NCBI RefSeq assembly: GCF_900109035.1
Contig: NZ_FNYD01000002.1
Span: 186,001 to 250,000 of the forward strand
Origin: Cribrihabitans marinus
Lineage (GTDB): Bacteria; Pseudomonadota; Alphaproteobacteria; Rhodobacterales; Rhodobacteraceae
Direction: 5' to 3'
Length of the DNA: 64,000 bases
Shown: one piece after another, positions 53,449 to 62,570 of the stretch
Numbering within the stretch: the stretch's first letter is position 1
Layout: every line of letters begins with the position of its first letter
Notes under the pieces: model-generated
The model's database searches: none
What the model was told of the DNA's origin: nothing
Seen by the model: the letters and a program-made list of their open reading frames with translations, nothing else
Translations under genes and position numbers: made by a program

Positions 53449-54747
53449 ATGTCCCGTGACACGCTGACCGGCAGTCGGATCCGAGAGCGTCGCCTGATCG
53501 CGGGCATCCGTCAGGCGGATCTTGCACGTAATGTGGGAATCTCGGCGTCCTACCTCAACCTGATCGAACACAATCGGCGCAGAATCGGCGGCAAGCTTCT
53601 CAATGCCATCGCCGAGGCGCTGGGCGTCGAGCCGTCCATGCTCAGCGAGGGGGCCGAGGCCGCGCTGATCGCCGCGCTGCGCGAAGCGGCGGCCGATGCG
53701 GTGTCGGTATCGGCCGAGACCGACCGGGTGGACGAGTTCGCCGGCCGGTTCCCCGGCTGGGCCGAGGTGCTGGCCCAGGCGCAGCGCAGGATCGCCTCGC
53801 TGGAGCGCACGGTCGTCACCCTGTCCGACCGGTTGACACATGACCCGCACCTGGCCGCCTCGCTGCACGAGGTCCTGTCGACCGCCGCGGCCATCCGCTC
53901 GACCGCGGCGATCCTGGCCGAGCCCGGCGAGTTGGAGGCGCAATGGCGCGACCGGTTCCACCGCAACCTCAACCAGGATGCCGAGCGGCTGGCCGAAAGC
54001 TCCAAGGCGCTGGTCGGGTACCTGGACCAGACCGAGCAATCGGAGGACCCAAGGGGGGTCCCGCAGGAGGAGGTCGAGGCCTTTGTCGCCGCGCATGGGC
54101 ATCATTTCCCGGCCATCGAGGCAGGGGGCGAGGTGCCCGGGGATCTGCTTGACGACCTGGGCCGCGGCGCCTCGCGCGAAATCGGACGCATGGTGCTGGA
54201 GACCTATGCCGCGGATGCGCAGGCCATGCCGATCGAGGCCGTGGCTGCCGCGCTGGACCATCACGGTCTCGAACCGGTCGCGCTGTCCCGCGATCTCGGG
54301 GTGGAACTGCCGGCGGTGTTCCGGCGCCTGGCCGGCCTGCCCGAGGACTTGTTGCCCGGCGAGGCCGGGCTGGTGATCTGCGACGCATCGGGCAGCATCC
54401 TGTTTCGCAAGCCCGTCACCGGGTTCGCAATGCCACGCCACGGCGAGTCCTGCCCGCTCTGGCCGGTCTTCACCGCGCTGACCCGTCCGATGACCCCGAT
54501 CCGGCGGCGGGTGGCGCAGCTGGGCCGCAGCCGGGCCGAGTTCGACTGCCTGGCGATCGCATGGCCCCGCTCGCTGCCCGATTTCGACTGCGATCCGGTC
54601 TATCGCTCGACCATGCTGATCCTGCCGGTGCCGAGCGACAGGGTCGGCCAGGAGGATGCTCTGCAGGTTGGCAGCAGCTGCCGCGTCTGTCCCAGCCCGT
54701 CCTGCGCGGCGCGGCGCGAGCCGTCGATCCTTTCGGAAGGGTTTTGA
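53449..54747 (+). CDS. XRE-family regulator with ScfR/DUF2083-type C-terminus
   Basis: This 432-residue regulator has an XRE HTH (residues 7-62, IRQADLARNVGISASYLNLI), a helical middle, and a C-terminal DUF2083-type region with CPLWPVFTAL and CRVCPSPSC. The middle region around residues 139-190 (LHEVLSTAAAIRSTAAIL) resembles the H-box and second helix of a histidine-kinase dimerisation domain, but no ATPase domain follows. Relatives control short-chain acyl-CoA metabolism. It is divergent from the ABC transporter. Confidence 0.83.
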   Translation: MSRDTLTGSRIRERRLIAGIRQADLARNVGISASYLNLIEHNRRRIGGKLLNAIAEALGVEPSMLSEGAEAALIAALREAAADAVSVSAETDRVDEFAGRFPGWAEVLAQAQRRIASLERTVVTLSDRLTHDPHLAASLHEVLSTAAAIRSTAAILAEPGELEAQWRDRFHRNLNQDAERLAESSKALVGYLDQTEQSEDPRGVPQEEVEAFVAAHGHHFPAIEAGGEVPGDLLDDLGRGASREIGRMVLETYAADAQAMPIEAVAAALDHHGLEPVALSRDLGVELPAVFRRLAGLPEDLLPGEAGLVICDASGSILFRKPVTGFAMPRHGESCPLWPVFTALTRPMTPIRRRVAQLGRSRAEFDCLAIAWPRSLPDFDCDPVYRSTMLILPVPSDRVGQEDALQVGSSCRVCPSPSCAARREPSILSEGF

Positions 54748-54773
54748 CAGTTTTGCAACGGCGCGGCTAAGCT
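54744..54773 (+). promoter_or_regulatory. Probable promoter of the response-regulator operon
   Basis: TTGACA at 54744-54749 overlaps the XRE stop codon. TAAGCT at 54768-54773 follows after 18 bp. They lie 55-85 bp upstream of the response regulator ATG. The -35 is a consensus match. Confidence 0.5.
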
Positions 54774-54827
54774 GATCCACAGGCCGGGGCGGAAACGCGT
54801 TTTCCGGCCCAGGGGAGGAAGTAACGC

Positions 54828-55208
54828 ATGAACCGACGGGTTCTGTTGATCGAGGACGAACCGAACATCGCCGAAGCCATCCGTTTCCTGCTCAGCCGTG
54901 ACGGCTGGCAGGTGGGGCTTCATGCCGATGGAACCGACGCGATCGACCAGATCCGCGCGGAACGGCCCGATCTCGTCATCCTCGACGTGATGCTGCCCGG
55001 ACGCAGCGGCATGGACATCCTGCGCGACCTGCGGGCGATGGAGGACATGCAGGATCTTCCCGTGCTGATGCTGACCGCCCGCGGCCAGCTGCGCGACCGG
55101 GACATGGCCGAACGGGCCGGGGTGAGCCGGTTCATGACCAAGCCCTTCTCGAATGCCGAGGTCCTGACGGCGGTCCGCGATCTGCACGCCCAGGCCGGGC
55201 GGGCATGA
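54828..55208 (+). CDS. Receiver-only response regulator
   Basis: This 126-residue protein is a single receiver domain: acidic pair in LLIEDEPNI, phosphoacceptor Asp53 in VILDVMLPGRSG, Thr in LMLTARGQ and Lys in FMTKPFS. There is no output domain. It should act by protein contacts, like CheY or a phosphorelay partner. GGAGGAAG lies before the ATG. The next gene overlaps it by 4 bp, and a histidine kinase follows. Confidence 0.93.
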   Translation: MNRRVLLIEDEPNIAEAIRFLLSRDGWQVGLHADGTDAIDQIRAERPDLVILDVMLPGRSGMDILRDLRAMEDMQDLPVLMLTARGQLRDRDMAERAGVSRFMTKPFSNAEVLTAVRDLHAQAGRA

Positions 55209-55531
55209 GCGATCATCCCGAGCCGGAAGACGGACCGCGTCAGTCGCCGCCGGTCTTCCTGGAACGGCAGGGCTATCGCCGGCGCAGGCTGATGGATGCG
55301 GCGCGGCTGATCCCGATCCTGGGTGGTACGCTGTTCGCGGTGCCGCTGCTCTGGCCGGCCGGACCGGGTGAGGGCGGCGATGCCCCGGTGCCGATGTCCT
55401 CCGCGATCCTCTACATCTTCGGCGTCTGGGCTGCGCTGATCCTGGTCGCGGTGCTGTTCGGGCGGGCATCGCTCCGCTGGTCCGGGCCGGACGGTTCGGG
55501 CGGCGAGGGGGCGGGCGGAGGTCGCGGCTGA
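55205..55531 (+). CDS. Small membrane protein between response regulator and SLC5-kinase
   Basis: This 108-residue protein has two membrane segments (ARLIPILGGTLFAVPLLW and ILYIFGVWAALILVAVLFGR) after a polar N-terminus. It resembles the small partner subunits (DUF4212-like) encoded before SLC5 symporters. Start and stop overlap both neighbours (ATGA-type), so the three genes are tightly coupled. I do not recognise it as a named family. Confidence 0.7.
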   Translation: MSDHPEPEDGPRQSPPVFLERQGYRRRRLMDAARLIPILGGTLFAVPLLWPAGPGEGGDAPVPMSSAILYIFGVWAALILVAVLFGRASLRWSGPDGSGGEGAGGGRG

Positions 55532-58209
55532 TGGCGTCGCTCAACACGTTGGTGCTGGTCTGCCTGGCCTATGTCGCACTGCTCTTTGCCGTGGCCTTTG
55601 CCGCCGACCGGCTGGCCGCGGCGGGGCGTAGCACCTGGTTGCGCTCGCCCCTGATCTACACCTTGTCGCTGTCGATCTACTGCACCGCCTGGACCTTCTA
55701 CGGCGCGGTCGGATATGCCGCCCGGTCGGGTCTGGAATTCGTCACGATCTACCTCGGTCCGACCCTGGTGATGGTGGGCTGGTGGTGGGGCCTGCGCAAG
55801 CTGGTGCGGGTCGGGCGAAGCCAGCGGGTGACGTCGATCGCCGACCTGATCTCGTCCCGCTACGGCAAGTCCAATGCGCTTGCGATCTGCGTGACCCTGC
55901 TCGCCGTTACCGGGGTGACGCCCTATATCGCGCTGCAGCTGCAATCCATCACCCTGTCCTTCTCGATCTTCGCCGAGGCCGATCCCGGCTCGATCCACAA
56001 CGAGACTACCAGCGTGTTCTGGGTGGCCGCGGGGCTTGCGGTCTTTGCGATCCTTTTCGGTACGCGCAACCTGGACGCCAACGAACGCCATCACGGCGTG
56101 GTGACCGCCGTGGCCATCGAGGCGGTTGTCAAGCTGGTGGCGCTGCTGGGCGTCGGCATCTTCGTGGTCTGGGGCGTCGCCGGCGGCATCGGCCCCATGA
56201 TGGCGCGGATCGACGCCTCGGATATCGGCACCTGGGGCGTCGACCGGGGCAGGTGGGCCACGATCACCTTCCTGGCGGCAGCGGCCTTCGTCTGCCTGCC
56301 GCGCATGTTCCAGGTGATGGTGGTCGAGAACGACGACGAGCGTCACCTGCGCACCGCGGCCTGGGCCTTTCCCCTCTACCTTCTGCTGATGAGCCTCTTT
56401 GTCGTGCCCATCGCCGTGGTCGGGCTCAGCCTGATGCCCGAGGGGTCGAACCCGGACCTCTTCGTTCTGACGATCCCTCTTGCCCTGGGGCAGGAGGGGC
56501 TGGCGATGCTGTCGTTCCTGGGCGGGTTCTCCTCGGCGACCTCGATGGTGATTGTCGCGGCGATGGCCCTGTCGACAATGGTTTCGAACCATATCGTGAT
56601 GCCGATCTGGCTGCGCTCTCGCGGGGGCGGGTTGAGCGTGTCCGGCGACGTCCGGTCGGTCGTCCTGATGGCGCGGCGCGTGTCGATCGCGGTCATCATG
56701 TGTTTCGGCTACGCCTATTACATCCTGTCCGGTGGCGGCGCGGCGCTGGCGTCGATCGGGCTGATCGCATTCGCCGGCATCGCGCAGATCCTGCCGGCAC
56801 TGGTTGGCGGCCTGTTCTGGCGTGGGGCGACCCGGCTTGGCGCGCTGGCCGGCCTGATCGTCGGGTTCGGCCTCTGGGTCTATACCCTGCTCCTGCCGGG
56901 CATCGGGGGCGGCGTGATGTCGCCCGGCATGCTCGAATCCGGCCCGTTCGGCATCGGCTGGCTGCGGCCGCAGGCCCTGTTCGGAATCGATGGGCTGGAT
57001 CCGATGGTTCATTCCGTGCTCTGGTCCATGAGCCTGAACGCGGCCGCGTTCTGCATCGTGTCGCTGCTCGATTTTCCCAGCCCGCTGGAGCGGTTGCAGG
57101 GCGCGCAGTTCGTCAACGTCTTCGACCATTCCGCCGGCCCGCGCGGCTGGACCGCCTCGGTGGCGCAGAGCGAGGATCTGATGATCATGTCGCAGCGGAT
57201 CATGGGCGCGGCCGAGGCGCAGGAATTCTTTCACGCCGAGGCGCTGGCACAGGGCAGCCGCCGCGCGCTGCCGGATCCGACGCCGGCCTTCCTGGAACGG
57301 CTGGAACGCAAGCTGAGCGGATCGGTCGGCGCAGCCGCCGCGCATGCGATGATCTCGCAGATCGTCGGGCGTTCGTCGGTTTCGGTCGAAGACCTCTTTG
57401 CGGTGGCTGACGAATCCGCACAGCTGCTGGAGTATTCCAGCCAGCTGGAGGAGAAATCCGCCGAGTTGAGCCGCACCGCCGGCAAGCTGCGCGAGGCCAA
57501 TGACAAGCTGACCCAGATCTCGCTGCAAAAGGACGCCTTTCTGAGCCAGGTCAGCCACGAGCTGCGCACGCCGATGACCTCGATCCGGGCGTTTTCGGAG
57601 ATCCTGCGCGATACCGAGGGGATGAAGCCCGAGGATCAGCGGCGCTATGCGACGATCATCCATGACGAGGCGACACGGTTGACCCGTCTGCTGGACGATC
57701 TGCTGGACCTGAGCGTTCTGGAAAGCGGCCAGGTCACGCTGAACATGAGCGAGGGCAATCTCGAGGATCTGCTCGACCGGTCCGTTGCCGCCGCGCTGAC
57801 GGGCGCGGATCGTGCGCTACGTGTGCGCCGGGACGCGGCGGCCGAGCGCATCCTCCTGCGTTCGGATCTGGACCGGCTTGGGCAGGTCTTCATCAACCTC
57901 ATCGCCAATGCGCAGAAATACTGTGACGCGCGCGATCCCGTGTTGACGATCCGGGTGCACGATGCTGGCGGCCAGTTGGTTGTCGATTTCATCGACAATG
58001 GCAGCGGTGTGCCCGAGGATTTCCACAAGATGCTGTTCGAGAAGTTCGCCCGGGTCGGCGCCGAGAAGGTGCGCGGGGCGGGCCTGGGTCTGGCGATCTG
58101 CCGCGAGATCATGCAGCGGCTGGGTGGCGACGTGTCCTACCTGGCCGGGCAGGATGGTGGCGCGTTCCGCGTCAGCCTGCCGACCCGCCACGAGATGGCT
58201 GCACAATAG
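55531..58209 (+). CDS. Histidine kinase with sodium/solute symporter (SLC5) sensor domain
   Basis: This 892-residue protein has an N-terminal SLC5-like region of about 13 membrane segments (residues 5-520), a coiled linker (SSQLEEKSAELSRTAGKLRE), a HisKA domain with the phosphoacceptor His near residue 676 in QVSHELRTPM, and an HATPase domain (LINLIANAQKYCDARD, DNGSGVPED, GAGLGLAICREI). This is the CrbS/CbrA-type layout in which a transporter-like domain senses a solute. The signal is unknown. The DNA-binding partner normal for CrbS is missing. Confidence 0.92.
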   Translation: MASLNTLVLVCLAYVALLFAVAFAADRLAAAGRSTWLRSPLIYTLSLSIYCTAWTFYGAVGYAARSGLEFVTIYLGPTLVMVGWWWGLRKLVRVGRSQRVTSIADLISSRYGKSNALAICVTLLAVTGVTPYIALQLQSITLSFSIFAEADPGSIHNETTSVFWVAAGLAVFAILFGTRNLDANERHHGVVTAVAIEAVVKLVALLGVGIFVVWGVAGGIGPMMARIDASDIGTWGVDRGRWATITFLAAAAFVCLPRMFQVMVVENDDERHLRTAAWAFPLYLLLMSLFVVPIAVVGLSLMPEGSNPDLFVLTIPLALGQEGLAMLSFLGGFSSATSMVIVAAMALSTMVSNHIVMPIWLRSRGGGLSVSGDVRSVVLMARRVSIAVIMCFGYAYYILSGGGAALASIGLIAFAGIAQILPALVGGLFWRGATRLGALAGLIVGFGLWVYTLLLPGIGGGVMSPGMLESGPFGIGWLRPQALFGIDGLDPMVHSVLWSMSLNAAAFCIVSLLDFPSPLERLQGAQFVNVFDHSAGPRGWTASVAQSEDLMIMSQRIMGAAEAQEFFHAEALAQGSRRALPDPTPAFLERLERKLSGSVGAAAAHAMISQIVGRSSVSVEDLFAVADESAQLLEYSSQLEEKSAELSRTAGKLREANDKLTQISLQKDAFLSQVSHELRTPMTSIRAFSEILRDTEGMKPEDQRRYATIIHDEATRLTRLLDDLLDLSVLESGQVTLNMSEGNLEDLLDRSVAAALTGADRALRVRRDAAAERILLRSDLDRLGQVFINLIANAQKYCDARDPVLTIRVHDAGGQLVVDFIDNGSGVPEDFHKMLFEKFARVGAEKVRGAGLGLAICREIMQRLGGDVSYLAGQDGGAFRVSLPTRHEMAAQ

Positions 58210-58287
58210 GCTTGCGTAAACCGGTTCGTAACGGTCCTGCCGCTAGACCTTAAGGGCAGCAATGCCAGAGGCCGGAATGCCTGGACC

Positions 58288-59343
58288 ATGACAACCGCCA
58301 CGGACAAGACATCGGTGCTTTCGCGCAAATTGCGCCTTGCGCGGGGTGATCCCTCGGGCGGATCGCGCTCGTTGCTGCGCGCTCTGCGGCAATCGCTGGG
58401 CCGCGTTGCGGCGCATACGGTCGGGCTGCAGATGTCGGTCATCGGCGCAACCCAGGTCCGCCGGGCGCAGGACGACCTGGCCGGGGGGATGGTGGCCGAG
58501 CGGCTGCACCTGCTGTTGTCCGAACCGGACGGCAGATCCGGAGCGGTCAGCCTCGACAGGTCCTGCGTGTCGGCGATCATCCAGCAGCAGACGATGGGGC
58601 ATGTCCGCGACCAGCCGCCACCGGACCGCGCCCATACCGACACGGACGCGGCCATGGTCACGCCGTTTGTCGACGGGTTGCTGCCACGGGCGCTCGAACT
58701 GTGCGAGACGCCGGAGGATCGCCGGTCCCTCCAGGGCTTTCAGGTCGCGGGACGGGTTGGCGATCCGCGAAGTCTTCTGCTGGCTCTTGAGGATGAGCGC
58801 TATCGCGTCGTCGATCTGACGCTCGAGATCGCCGGTGGGCGACACCAGGGGCAGATGACGCTTATCCTGCCACAGGTTCCCGATGAGGCGGGCGCAGGGG
58901 CCGCCGCCGCCGATGGCCCCCGCCTGGAGCGGTCATTCGGGGCGATGCGGGCCGACCTTGACGTGGTGGTCTCGCGACTGCGCCTGCCGCTCGGTCGGTT
59001 CGCCTCCATGCGGCCCGGCGACACGGTTCCCCTGCTCGATTGCCGGTTGGACCGGAGCGAGGTCCTGTCGATCGACGGGCGCTGCGTGGCGCTGGCCCGA
59101 TTGGGCCAGTGCCGGGGCATGCGGGCCATCCGTCTGAACGAGGCCTTTCCGGATCTGCCTGCCGACCGGGATGCGGGCGAGCCGTTTTCGGACCATCTGC
59201 CGGCCGTGATCGGCATACCCGAAGAGCAGGGGGCCTCAGGAACCCATCCGGAGGCGGCCGAGGCGGAATCCGATGAAATCCTGTTGGAAGCGGAAGAAGA
59301 AATTCCGGGCGCGCTGGACGGAACGATTACGGACAGCCATTGA
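58288..59343 (+). CDS. FliM-like protein with FliM/FliN C-terminal (SpoA) domain
   Basis: This 351-residue protein has a FliM-like middle domain (GRSGAVSLDRSCVSAIIQQQ, RAHTDTDAAMVTPFVDGLLP) and a SpoA-type C-terminal domain (LDVVVSRLRLPLGRFASMRP, LLDCRLDRSEVLSIDGR). The N-terminal CheY-binding peptide of flagellar FliM is absent, and an acidic tail replaces the normal end. No flagellar genes lie nearby. It follows the kinase gene by 78 bp. The role is unknown. Confidence 0.78.
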   Translation: MTTATDKTSVLSRKLRLARGDPSGGSRSLLRALRQSLGRVAAHTVGLQMSVIGATQVRRAQDDLAGGMVAERLHLLLSEPDGRSGAVSLDRSCVSAIIQQQTMGHVRDQPPPDRAHTDTDAAMVTPFVDGLLPRALELCETPEDRRSLQGFQVAGRVGDPRSLLLALEDERYRVVDLTLEIAGGRHQGQMTLILPQVPDEAGAGAAAADGPRLERSFGAMRADLDVVVSRLRLPLGRFASMRPGDTVPLLDCRLDRSEVLSIDGRCVALARLGQCRGMRAIRLNEAFPDLPADRDAGEPFSDHLPAVIGIPEEQGASGTHPEAAEAESDEILLEAEEEIPGALDGTITDSH

Positions 59344-59351
59344 ACCGATCG

Positions 59352-59783
59352 TCAGTCGGACGGTTTCGCAAGACTCTCCAATTGCGGGCGCAACGCTTCG
59401 AGGTCGTAGCCGGCATCTCGCGTCTTGGCCAGGATCTCGTCGGCCGAAAGCGCCCCCGCCTGACCCAGTGCCCAGACGACAGAGCAGCGCGTTCCCGAGG
59501 CGCAATAGGCCAGAACCGGCCCGTCGGCCTCGTCGATCAGGGACTTCTGGCGGGCGATGTTCTCGGGCGTCATCGTCTGGTGGGTCAGTTCAAGCACCTC
59601 GAAGCCGACCCCGGCATCCCTTGCGGCGCGGCCGATAGCTTCGGCCTGGTGGCTTGGCGGTACCTCGGCGTCCGGCCGGTTGCAGATGATGCGCTTGATG
59701 CCGGCCTCGGCGATCGCGGGGATGTCCTGCGTCGAGATCTGCGGCGAAACGGAATAGCGGGGCGAAAGCTGACGGATGTCCAT
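59352..59783 (-). CDS. TIGR01244-family phosphatase-like/sulfurtransferase protein
   Basis: This 143-residue protein has the TIGR01244 start (DIRQLSPRYSVSPQISTQDI), RIICNRPDAE and a phosphatase-type loop YCASGTRCS (CxxxxR). The Cys and Arg needed for catalysis are present. Relatives occur alone or fused to beta-lactamase-like persulfide dioxygenases. It may act in sulfide or thiol chemistry. It is convergent with the FliM-like gene. Confidence 0.87.
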   Translation of the reverse strand: MDIRQLSPRYSVSPQISTQDIPAIAEAGIKRIICNRPDAEVPPSHQAEAIGRAARDAGVGFEVLELTHQTMTPENIARQKSLIDEADGPVLAYCASGTRCSVVWALGQAGALSADEILAKTRDAGYDLEALRPQLESLAKPSD

Positions 59784-60058
59784 TCCGCAGTGATACGGTC
59801 GTGCCGGGGCGCATGTCCAGTATCCCGCGCCTGGAACTGCCGGCGTCGTGGAAAATGGGGCGGGCGAGGGCGCCCAGATTGACGCCGATCAAGGCGAGCC
59901 GGACCTCGCGCTGCTATCCTGATGGTCGAAGCGGCGATCTTTCGCCGAAACTTGTGGCAAGTCGCGTCGCGAAGCGGCCCAGGGGACGAAATTTCGTGGT
60001 ATGGTTCTTAAATCCGTCACAATGCCATGACAGACAGTTTGCATCTGGGAGGATAGCA

Positions 60059-60274
60059 ATGACCCATCTGGACTTGATGAGCACGGCCGAACGTCTGGAG
60101 CAGACGCTGGCCACGGCCCCCCTTGCAAAGCGAATCGCGCTGCAGCCGGAATTCAGCCGCGTGATCCACAGGATGCGCGTGGACGGGATGCGTGTGCCGT
60201 CCAGACTGCAACGCCTGGACGCGGCGCTTTGCGACGAGGCCGTCGAGGCGCAGTTCGACAACATGCCGGTCTGA
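60059..60274 (+). CDS. Small conserved hypothetical protein
   Basis: This 71-residue protein is predicted all-helical ([37 protein letters not shown]), with one Cys. There is no signal or membrane segment. GGGAGGA lies seven bases before the ATG, a good site that supports expression. I do not recognise the family. Confidence 0.6.
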   Translation: MTHLDLMSTAERLEQTLATAPLAKRIALQPEFSRVIHRMRVDGMRVPSRLQRLDAALCDEAVEAQFDNMPV

Positions 60275-60297
60275 CTCTCGGGCAGGACCCGGCCTGC

Positions 60298-60516
60298 TCA
60301 AGCCAGCGAGATCCCCAGGATCACGAGCATCAGGCCGATCACCGACAGGAACAGCGCGCCGAGGTTCCAGGGCAGTACTGCCTGAACCGCGGCGCGCAGG
60401 TCGGCGTCCGACAGCCCCGCCTTTCGGGCGCGGTTCACCCTCAGGATGCACCAGATCAGCCCGGCAAGCCCGGCCAGCGAGATGGCCGCGCCGCCCCAGA
60501 TCATCGCTTCGAACAT
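60298..60516 (-). CDS. Small conserved membrane protein
   Basis: This 72-residue protein has two membrane segments ([20 protein letters not shown] and [20 protein letters not shown]) joined by a polar loop with [14 protein letters not shown]. Similar proteins occur across Rhodobacteraceae. The function is unknown. Confidence 0.75.
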   Translation of the reverse strand: MFEAMIWGGAAISLAGLAGLIWCILRVNRARKAGLSDADLRAAVQAVLPWNLGALFLSVIGLMLVILGISLA

Positions 60517-60669
60517 TCATCGCCTCCGCACCGGTTGCCGCGTGTCGGCCTAGCGGATCACGCCCCTCCGCGCAACTGCCGGCGGCCGCGCACTGGGCGC
60601 TTGCGATACGGCGGCGGGCGCTGTATCCGGCAGGCTGCGCTGATTTCCAGACCGACGGAGACAACAAGA

Positions 60670-60930
60670 ATGGACGACGCCCAGACCGATGCCAACTACC
60701 GCGTGACCGCAGGCGAGCTGCGCCAGTTCATCGAGCGGATCGAACGGCTGGAAGCCGAAAAGAAGGACCTGGCTGACCAGCAGAAGGAGGTCATGGCCGA
60801 GGCCAAGGCGCGCGGCTATGACACCAAGGTCATGCGCAAGGTCGTCGCCCTGCGCAAGCGCGACAAGGACGAGATCGCCGAGGAAGAGGCGGTTCTGGAA
60901 ATGTACAAGGAAGCGCTGGGAATGACCTGA
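60670..60930 (+). CDS. gapR: GapR-like DNA-binding protein (DUF2312/UPF0335)
   Basis: This 86-residue protein matches the DUF2312 family: [20 protein letters not shown], then [20 protein letters not shown] and a C-terminal [15 protein letters not shown]. Caulobacter GapR binds overtwisted, A/T-rich DNA and stimulates gyrase and topoisomerase IV during replication. The ATG at 60670 gives the normal family start. It is convergent with the next gene. Confidence 0.93.
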   Translation: MDDAQTDANYRVTAGELRQFIERIERLEAEKKDLADQQKEVMAEAKARGYDTKVMRKVVALRKRDKDEIAEEEAVLEMYKEALGMT

Positions 60931-60943
60931 GCACCTGCGCGCC

Positions 60944-61819
60944 TCAGGGCTCGATCATCTGCAGCCCGGGGATCCGCCTGACCGCCGCCATGTCCTCGTC
61001 ATAGCGTTCGGTCAATTCCTCGATCAGCGCCTCGGTCCAGCCGGGCAGATCCAGCTCCTCCTCGATCTGGTCGTCGCGGGCGAACTTCTCGAGAAACGCG
61101 GCGATCACCTTGCGCACCTGGACCTCGTTGATGTCGCGGTTCTTGTGCAGGTAGGTGCGGAACCTCTGCATCCCGTCCCGGGTCATGATGGCCGAGAGCA
61201 GGGAGAACCCGCCGGAGATCTTGGTGCCGGGTCCCAGCCCGGCCATCTCGCGGATGACCTGCGCCCAGATCATCGGCGCGTCCTCGTTGCACCAGACGGT
61301 CAGCGCAACGTCCGGCGCGGCCTCACGGATGCGACCGAAAAGGTCGGACCAGCGCAGGCCCATCAGGTCGAGTTCCGACAGCAGCGCCTTGACCCGCATC
61401 GGTGACGCGTCGGACAGGACGGCCGGAAGAAACAGGGCCGGGTTGCGCATCGCCATGAACACTTCGATCCGGTCCGTGGGAAACAGCGCGCGAAACTGCG
61501 CGATGCGCCGGTCGGCCTGCGGGTATAGGCCGGACAGCCCGATGGCGTCCCGCTGGGTGCCCAGGAAATGCGTGTTGAGCAGCAAGAGCCGGTCCGCGCT
61601 GTCGTCATCCAGGATCTCGTCCAGCAGCACCGCCCGCGCATCGGCGGCCGGCTCGGCCCCGTCCATGGCCTCGAGCGTCTGCCGGAGCAGCGGGCGATAG
61701 CGCCCCGGTCCCGGAACGGCGATTCCCTGCCGGGCAAAGGCTTCGCGATTCGCCAGAAGGCATTTCAGCAGCCGCTCATGCTCGGTCGAATGCGCGCCGG
61801 TCTGTAAGATGATCTGCAT
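60944..61819 (-). CDS. Conserved hypothetical protein
   Basis: This 291-residue soluble protein starts MQIILQTGAHSTEHERLLKC, a pattern resembling the P-loop start of sulfotransferase-like proteins in roseobacters, though a complete binding site is not clear. A motif MAMRNPALFLPAVLSDASP is in the middle. The C-terminal half is acidic and helical. I cannot assign a function. Confidence 0.6.
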   Translation of the reverse strand: MQIILQTGAHSTEHERLLKCLLANREAFARQGIAVPGPGRYRPLLRQTLEAMDGAEPAADARAVLLDEILDDDSADRLLLLNTHFLGTQRDAIGLSGLYPQADRRIAQFRALFPTDRIEVFMAMRNPALFLPAVLSDASPMRVKALLSELDLMGLRWSDLFGRIREAAPDVALTVWCNEDAPMIWAQVIREMAGLGPGTKISGGFSLLSAIMTRDGMQRFRTYLHKNRDINEVQVRKVIAAFLEKFARDDQIEEELDLPGWTEALIEELTERYDEDMAAVRRIPGLQMIEP

Positions 61820-61951
61820 GCGGCCGATCCAGTCGCTGCGAATTGGTATCCGCTAGGGGTTACAGCTATGCCCGAGCGCCGTCAAACCGGCACCCGCCGC
61901 CGATTTACCGTCTTGCAGCACGCAGCCTTTCCGATTAATTCGGCACCCAAG

Positions 61952-62027
61952 GCCCCTATAGCTCAGCTGGTAGAGCAACTGATTTGTAATCAGTAGGTCC
62001 GCGGTTCGAGTCCGTGTGGGGGCACCA
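61952..62027 (+). tRNA. tRNA-Thr (anticodon TGT)
   Basis: The acceptor arm GCCCCTA pairs with TGGGGGC. The D arm is GCTCAGCTGGTAGAGC, and the anticodon stem ACTGA/TCAGT encloses TTTGTAA with anticodon TGT. The T arm contains GGTTCGAGTCC. CCA is encoded. It is 76 nt long. Confidence 0.96.
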
Positions 62028-62270
62028 TGCATCGCCAACTCTGGCCTCGGTGCCTCGCTGGCGCAGTAGGTTATCGTCTGCTCGTCCGAATTGCCGACAT
62101 TTCCAAGATGGACGGTTGGGCGCGCCTTGCCGAACCTTTCAGACCTCGGATGGGCCGTTGAGCCCTGTGAATTGTCATTCCTACAGGCGTCGCCGATCTG
62201 GCTACATCAACCGATTTCGCGCGACCTTGAAGGCGTCGTGCTTGGAGGCTTCAGGCAAGAAACAATGGAT

Positions 62271-62344
62271 TGGAGGCGAGTACCGGAATCGAACCGGTGT
62301 ACACGGATTTGCAATCCGCTGCGTCACCACTCCGCCAACTCGCC
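62271..62344 (-). tRNA. tRNA-Cys (anticodon GCA)
   Basis: On the minus strand the acceptor GGCGAGT pairs with ACTCGCC, followed by T73 and CCA. The anticodon stem GCGGA/TCCGT encloses TTGCAAA with anticodon GCA. The T arm has GGTTCGATTCC. T73 is the cysteine identity base. It is 74 nt long. The 243 bp between it and tRNA-Thr show no gene. Confidence 0.95.
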
Positions 62345-62570
62345 TTTTCAAGTGAAAACAATCACTTGCCGTGGATCGAATGAGGTTCTAGCAGCTTCCG
62401 GGCAGTTCGTCCAGTGGGGCGAGGGCAAATTCGGCGCTGGATCGGATGCGCCGGGGACCGCTTCAGGTGTGACTGGGGGCAACACACTGTTCCAATTGGG
62501 TGCACGGGCCGTTGTCGGGCGCCTGCCGATATGGCAAAAGCACTGTAACGACAAAGGATAAGAGCGTCCC

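Noticed and set aside
61952-62344. tRNA genes as integration sites for a mobile island
   Set aside because: No integrase, no partial tRNA 3' repeat and no accessory genes are visible around either tRNA.
62349-62368. Inverted repeat CAAGTG-N8-CACTTG just upstream of tRNA-Cys
   Set aside because: A 6-bp palindrome with an 8-base gap is expected by chance, and it sits in the promoter region without other support.
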